In this document: one piece after another, positions 59,271 to 64,000 of the stretch | Numbering within the stretch: position 1 is the first letter of the stretch | Layout: each line of letters begins with the position of its first letter | Origin: Lachnospiraceae bacterium | Lineage (GTDB): Bacteria > Bacillota > Clostridia > Lachnospirales > Lachnospiraceae | Direction of reading: 5' to 3' | Length of the DNA stretch: 64,000 bases | Assembly: GCA_021770755.1 (NCBI GenBank) | Contig: JAETQI010000002.1 | Coordinates: forward strand, 107,973 to 171,972 | Position numbers and translations under genes: made by a program | The notes under the pieces: model-generated | The model's database searches: none | Told to the model about the DNA's origin: nothing | The model's input: the letters and a program-made list of their open reading frames with translations, nothing else

Positions 59271-60643
59271 ACTGCTTCCTCCTCTGCATGTTTTCTTTCC
59301 AGTTCCTCATGAATCTTCGCACTCTGTTCCTTTTTCAGATTAAAGATCAGTCCGAGTCCGACACAGATCAGGATACATGCGATCAGCGGCACTGCCGTAA
59401 CCAGATATCGGATACGCCCGGCAACCTCTGCCGTCTGCTGATTCACACCGGACACATAGCCGATCAGCCCCAGGGAATAGCTGGCAAATGCAGATGCCAG
59501 GGCACTTCCGATCTTCCGGGAGAAGGTGTAGATCGAGTAGATCGATCCGTTTGCCCGCTGTCCAAACTTATATTCATGGTACTCGATACAATCCGAGACG
59601 ATCGCCCAGCAATTGAGTGCATAACACATCGGTCCGATCACTGCCACCGCATTGATCGCCAGATAAACCCACGGGTTCCCGATCGGGACAAAGAACAGCA
59701 GCGCACTGAGCGCGACACCTCCTATGCACGGGTACAGCACAGAGCCAACTTTTCCGAACCTGCGCACCAGCTTTGGGATCAGCGGAAAGATGAGCAGCAT
59801 CAGCGGCATCGTGATCAGGGTTGCAAAAGTTATGATCGAAGTATCATGATAGTATTCCTTGAACATGTAGGACGATATCTGTCCAAATCCCGTGTTGTAA
59901 AACAAAAATCCGATCGCCGCTACCATACAGCCGATCAGCGGACGGTTACCCATACAGTTTTTCAAAACCTCGCTGTACTTGTATGTATCCTTTTTGACTT
60001 CATAATGAATGCGCTCCGTGCTGCCCGCCAGCAGGATCGTGTATGCCAGGATACTGCCCAGGCCAAAGATGACCGCGATCACGAAAAACGCCATGGGAAC
60101 CGGGTTGGTGTCCTTGTCATAGATGAACTGCGGGACGAGGGACAGAAGGATCCCCACGATCGCACCCCCGAAGGAACGTGCGCGGGAGAGCTTGGCATTT
60201 TCAACCGGATCGGAAGTGATCACCGTCGCCAGCGAACCATATGGCATCGAGGCGCCAGTGTAACACATTCCGTATGCAATGTAGGCAAAACACACCCACG
60301 CGTGTTTCCAGAGATCGGCAAATCCTGACACATTGGTGAAACAGAGCACCCCGCTCAATGCCAGCGGCAGCATGAACAGTTTGATATAGGGTTTGAACCG
60401 GTCCCCGCTCTTCCCCAGCATATGCCGGTCCGGTATTGACCCCATCAGCGGGTCATTGATCGCGTCCCATATTCTTGCGATCAGGAACAGTGTTCCCATG
60501 AAATAAGTACTGACACCCAGCACATAGGTGCAGAACACAAGAAAATACGCATCGACATACAGATTTACAAAACTGCCTCCCACATCTCCGAACAGATAGC
60601 ATATCTGATCCTTGACGCCAAACTTCTTTTTCTTTTTTTCCAT
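59267..60643 (-). CDS. GPH-family sugar:cation symporter (MelB-like MFS)
   Basis: MEKKKKKFGVKDQICYLFGDVGGSFVNLYVDAYFLVFCTYVLGVSTYFMGTLFLIARIWDAINDPLMGSIPDR. Confidence 0.92.
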   Translation of the reverse strand: MEKKKKKFGVKDQICYLFGDVGGSFVNLYVDAYFLVFCTYVLGVSTYFMGTLFLIARIWDAINDPLMGSIPDRHMLGKSGDRFKPYIKLFMLPLALSGVLCFTNVSGFADLWKHAWVCFAYIAYGMCYTGASMPYGSLATVITSDPVENAKLSRARSFGGAIVGILLSLVPQFIYDKDTNPVPMAFFVIAVIFGLGSILAYTILLAGSTERIHYEVKKDTYKYSEVLKNCMGNRPLIGCMVAAIGFLFYNTGFGQISSYMFKEYYHDTSIITFATLITMPLMLLIFPLIPKLVRRFGKVGSVLYPCIGGVALSALLFFVPIGNPWVYLAINAVAVIGPMCYALNCWAIVSDCIEYHEYKFGQRANGSIYSIYTFSRKIGSALASAFASYSLGLIGYVSGVNQQTAEVAGRIRYLVTAVPLIACILICVGLGLIFNLKKEQSAKIHEELERKHAEEEAV

Positions 60644-60723
60644 GTTGATTCCTTTCTGGCAATCTGCACAAAAGCACCATTGCCTTTTACTATTTTTTGT
60701 GATATTTTTATTATAAGGAATCT

Positions 60724-60768
60724 GAATCACATAGAAAATGATAATTACGGGAATTTATATTGTGATTC
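60724..60768. promoter_or_regulatory. Candidate operator: spaced inverted repeat in divergent promoter region
   Basis: GAATCACA (60724-60731) and TGTGATTC (60761-60768) in the GPH/araC intergenic region. Confidence 0.45.
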
Positions 60769-60806
60769 CGGTAAACAAATGAAAAAAGCCCTGGGAGGTG
60801 CAAAAA

Positions 60807-61784
60807 ATGCGGATCCGCTCATTTGATATCTATGAACTGCTCATGGGAAACGCCGACTCGGCAGACTACCGGCAATATCGGGAATCCTTTCTCTCCTCGC
60901 CGCCGGAACAGCGAATGCAGCTCAAAGAAAGCTATATCCAGCAGCTCAAAGCGCAGGGTGTGTTCAACATATATCAGGAGCTCAAGATGCAGTCCCAGTT
61001 TGTAGAAGCACACCGGGATATCAGCACGCACGGCGACACAGTCCAGCTTCACAGCCACTCTTTCTACGAACTGCTGTATATCTGTTCAGGAAAGACAGAA
61101 TATCTGCTTGGCACAGAACGGTGCGAGATTCAGCAAGGAGATGTCATCATCATTCCACCCAATCTCAGCCACCGCCCGCTCTTCACCATGTATATGGACG
61201 ACCAAAAATACGAGCGCATTGCGGTCTGGCTCAGCACAGCCTTCGCTGATTCCTGCAAAGATCTGCTGTCCGAGTTCTCAGAGAGCCATATCCTGCATTT
61301 TGGCAACGGACACTGGAATGCCATGTACGACTACTTCAGCCGGATCTACACAGAGTCAAGCCAGCAGCGCAAAGCTTACGAAAACGTTCTATACGGAAAT
61401 GCACTCGCGCTGATGGCATTGTTGTCGCGCGCGCTTTCGAGCGAGACACATCAAACTGCAGAAAAGGGGGAACTGCTGGACGATGTCATTTATTTCATCG
61501 ATATCCATCTGAGTGAAAAAATATCTCTGGAAGAGACAGCACGCTATTTTTATGTGAGCCAGAGCACACTCAGCAAACTTTTCCGCAGCCGCTTAAATGA
61601 AAGCTTTTACCAGTACGTCACACAGCGCCGCCTGATCGCCGCAAAACAGTTGGTTGACAGGGGACTGTCATTGAATCAGGCCAGTGAGCAGGCTGGCTTC
61701 TGTGACTATGCCGCGTTTTACCGCGCCTTTAAGAAGGAGTACATGGTCTCTCCGATCCAATACAAGGAGCTGATCCGCCAGTGA
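60807..61784 (+). CDS. AraC-family transcriptional regulator with cupin N-terminus
   Basis: HSHSFYELLYICSGKTEYLLG...QQGDVIIIPPNLSHRP; C-terminal HTH ISLEETARYFYVSQSTLSKLFRSRLNESFYQYVTQRRL; ATG 60807 after GGGAGG. Confidence 0.93.
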   Translation: MRIRSFDIYELLMGNADSADYRQYRESFLSSPPEQRMQLKESYIQQLKAQGVFNIYQELKMQSQFVEAHRDISTHGDTVQLHSHSFYELLYICSGKTEYLLGTERCEIQQGDVIIIPPNLSHRPLFTMYMDDQKYERIAVWLSTAFADSCKDLLSEFSESHILHFGNGHWNAMYDYFSRIYTESSQQRKAYENVLYGNALALMALLSRALSSETHQTAEKGELLDDVIYFIDIHLSEKISLEETARYFYVSQSTLSKLFRSRLNESFYQYVTQRRLIAAKQLVDRGLSLNQASEQAGFCDYAAFYRAFKKEYMVSPIQYKELIRQ

Positions 61785-61803
61785 CGGTGTTTTTGCCGCG
61801 CCA

Positions 61804-63867
61804 TCACTGCGCCAGCAGCACATATCTGAAACATTCCTCCATTCCCGACACATGCATCTTTCCAGTCTCATCCACCGAGATCCGGATCCTGCCAAACCCC
61901 TTCTTCTCGTGATCATATGTGGCAAAATCATCTTCATACAGCACAAAGCTGCCCGCCTTTTTCCCGAAATGCTTCACATGCATACGAAACACCGTATCCT
62001 CCCGCACGCACTGCACAGGCTCCGCAAACGGCACGACCGCGCCGTCGCGCACATACACCGGTATCTTCTCGACATCAGCACTGATATGAAACTGCCTCCC
62101 GCCAGCGATCTCCTCACCGCTGAACAGGTCATACCACGTTCCGCCCGGAAGGTATCCCACGCGTTCCCCCTTCTGCGCCGCCGTGAGCGGACAGACCACC
62201 ATATCCTTTCCAAAGAAATACTCGTCATCGATATTGCGTACCTGCAGATCATGCGGATACTCCATGCAGAGCGGGCGGATCGGCGGGATACCTTTTTGAT
62301 GATACTCCACAAATGCACTGTACAGGTAGGGCAGCAGGGACATGCGAAGTTCAAAGAGCCGCCTGCAGGCATCCGTATAATACTCTGCCTCCTCCATTTC
62401 TATACCGGCCAGATTTTTTCCAATGTCCGTCTGCTTCCAGGGCGGACTGGGAATGCGCCAGCCGTTGATCAGCGCCTGTGCGGAAAAGCATACCGTCTGC
62501 ATCCTGCGCAGCAGGTCTTCGCCGTTTGCGCAGTCGCGCACCTCCGGCGACCACAACAGCCCGGAAAAAGGCGCTGTCACGACTCCCCTGATAAACTCCT
62601 CATGCCGGTACAGATCAGAATACAGCACAAAAGGCAGCGGCGCGGCCAGCGCACCCGACGAGCGCACCTGTGACAGCGTCCTGATATTTCTCTCCCGGAA
62701 TGCCTGCTCCATCATCTGCTGGTACAGTATTCCGATCGCGCTGTGCATCTGCTCCCCGTCCATTCCCGACGGGAACTGGGACGCGTCGGGAAACGACCAG
62801 TTGGAGGGATTAAAGTCCGAGTTGTCGCACTCGTCCAGCTTAAATCCCGTGACGCCTTTGTCGATCAGATGCTCCTGATGCCATTTTCGGAAGACCTGCT
62901 GCGCCTCCGGCAGCGCCAGGTCAGGAACCAGTCCGTTCCACACCTCATAGTCGCCGCTGTGATCCTGCAGGCTGTCATAGATCTCCGCCGCCGGATACAC
63001 GAACGCATGCTCCCACAGATTCACATGAAAATCCTTTTCCTGTAAGGATTTCAGCATTGCATCCGGCTCCGGGAACAGATAGCTCCAGTCAAAAGTACAG
63101 GAATACGAATGGGAATGCCAGCCAGGTTCCACGCCGATCACGTCGATCGGAATATGCTCTTCGCGGAAAGAATCCGCAAGCCTGACAAGGCTCTCCCCGT
63201 CACTGCCTCCATACGCCCGGTACCAGATGCCAAGTCCCCACATCGGCGGCACGTAGCCCCCGCCGGAGAAGAGATTGTACCGCTGTACGACTTCCATGAT
63301 GTTTCCGGCAAAAACATAGAGATCTACTCCTTCTGCCGACGGAATATCAATGATAACCTGTCTGGTCTCATTTGATCTTTTCAGTGCATACAGGGCTGAT
63401 TCGCTGAACTCCTTATGCGGCTGGTTCACTTCTTTTTTCTGTGCCGACGCACCCTTCCCGGCGTTCGTTCCCATGGAGAACGTCACATACCGATAGGTAT
63501 CGACAAACAGCCCGTAGCCTGCTGTCGAGATGTAAAACGGCACTGGTGCGTGGCTCTCTCCGGTGTCCATCCGCGGATCCGAGTTAACCTTGACATAACG
63601 TCTCCTGCCCGCGTAATTCATGCTTAAAAGCTGCAGGCCAAATCCATAAATATCCTCATCGGAATCCATCGGACAGGTAACCGTAACACCGCGCCGGCGG
63701 ACCTGACATGCCAGCCGGCTGATGATATCCGGCATCGGTTCATCTGCCGTTTCTCCCATCTGTTCCAGTCCGTCAAAACAAATCTCTGATTTCCGCATGG
63801 AAACCGGGGTATGCTCCTCCGGCGTTCCATATGATATTTTCCATATACCCTTGGCAATCTGTTCCAT
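61804..63867 (-). CDS. GH31-family glycoside hydrolase
   Basis: WGLGIWYRAYGGSDGESLVRLADSFREEHIPIDVIGVEPGWHS; GFKLDECDNSDF (nucleophile region); downstream beta-sandwich DLFSGEEIAGGRQFHISADVEKIPVYVRDGAVVPFAEP. Confidence 0.9.
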   Translation of the reverse strand: MEQIAKGIWKISYGTPEEHTPVSMRKSEICFDGLEQMGETADEPMPDIISRLACQVRRRGVTVTCPMDSDEDIYGFGLQLLSMNYAGRRRYVKVNSDPRMDTGESHAPVPFYISTAGYGLFVDTYRYVTFSMGTNAGKGASAQKKEVNQPHKEFSESALYALKRSNETRQVIIDIPSAEGVDLYVFAGNIMEVVQRYNLFSGGGYVPPMWGLGIWYRAYGGSDGESLVRLADSFREEHIPIDVIGVEPGWHSHSYSCTFDWSYLFPEPDAMLKSLQEKDFHVNLWEHAFVYPAAEIYDSLQDHSGDYEVWNGLVPDLALPEAQQVFRKWHQEHLIDKGVTGFKLDECDNSDFNPSNWSFPDASQFPSGMDGEQMHSAIGILYQQMMEQAFRERNIRTLSQVRSSGALAAPLPFVLYSDLYRHEEFIRGVVTAPFSGLLWSPEVRDCANGEDLLRRMQTVCFSAQALINGWRIPSPPWKQTDIGKNLAGIEMEEAEYYTDACRRLFELRMSLLPYLYSAFVEYHQKGIPPIRPLCMEYPHDLQVRNIDDEYFFGKDMVVCPLTAAQKGERVGYLPGGTWYDLFSGEEIAGGRQFHISADVEKIPVYVRDGAVVPFAEPVQCVREDTVFRMHVKHFGKKAGSFVLYEDDFATYDHEKKGFGRIRISVDETGKMHVSGMEECFRYVLLAQ

Positions 63868-63945
63868 TTCTTTATCCTTTCATGCTAGTATAACCCGCAC
63901 TAAATAACCCTATGTTTCGCTTGTCTATTTTCCTGATAGCACTAC

Positions 63946-63990
63946 TCCCCAAGCCTCGACGTAGCCACCGCTACGCCTGCGTTTGGGAAG
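63946..63990. repeat. Imperfect inverted repeat/hairpin near window end
   Basis: CGTAGC-CACC-GCTACG core (63960-63975) with outer CCCAA/TTGGG arms. Confidence 0.55.
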
Positions 63991-64000
63991 CAGCACTCTC

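Noticed and set aside
59246-60328. 360-aa + strand ORF opposite the GPH symporter
   Set aside because: Antisense shadow ORF; the minus-strand frame encodes a recognisable MFS protein.
1-64000. CRISPR arrays, rRNA, tRNA, prophage or IS transposases
   Set aside because: No regularly spaced repeats, no recognisable RNA gene sequences and no transposase or integrase ORFs were seen by eye; a tRNAscan/Infernal run would be needed to exclude small RNAs fully.

Overview
This 64 kb window comes from a chromosome that looks like a low-GC-lineage Firmicute, probably Clostridia/Lachnospiraceae-like. Almost all genes are on the minus strand. Positions ~1-35.6 kb form one large surface-glycan or glycoconjugate island. 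It contains a complete CMP-pseudaminic acid pathway (pseB, C, F, I, H, G) with an in-line formyltransferase/PIG-L deacetylase fusion, GDP-fucose genes (gmd, fcl), an rfbD-like reductase, an RffA-like aminotransferase next to an edge-truncated GNAT, many GT2/GT4/GT-C glycosyltransferases, and a glycosyltransferase with bacterial sialyltransferase motifs. It also has a PglK-like ABC flippase, an EpsG-like protein, a Wzz-like protein, a priming sugar-1-P transferase, an MBOAT/SGNH O-acylation pair and an orphan Spo0A C-terminal DNA-binding protein. Positions ~35.7-57 kb are mostly housekeeping: HPr, glmM-cdaR-cdaA, comF, recD2, flgJ/flgG/flgF-like genes, mreB/mbl, bactofilin with a degenerate LytM protein, an ABC exporter, uvrA and uvrB. 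Upstream of uvrB is a PD-(D/E)XK-like gene, bracketed by a 25-bp imperfect direct repeat and an ~89-bp relic of uvrB. Positions 57.9-63.9 kb form a carbohydrate-utilisation locus (carboxylesterase, GPH symporter, AraC regulator, GH31). The best candidates for something undescribed are the formyltransferase-deacetylase fusion inside the Pse operon, the candidate pseudaminyltransferase, the orphan Spo0A-C protein, the acyltransferase/GT-C fusion, and the uvrB-relic/PD-(D/E)XK insertion. All product calls come from reading the sequence; no database search was run.
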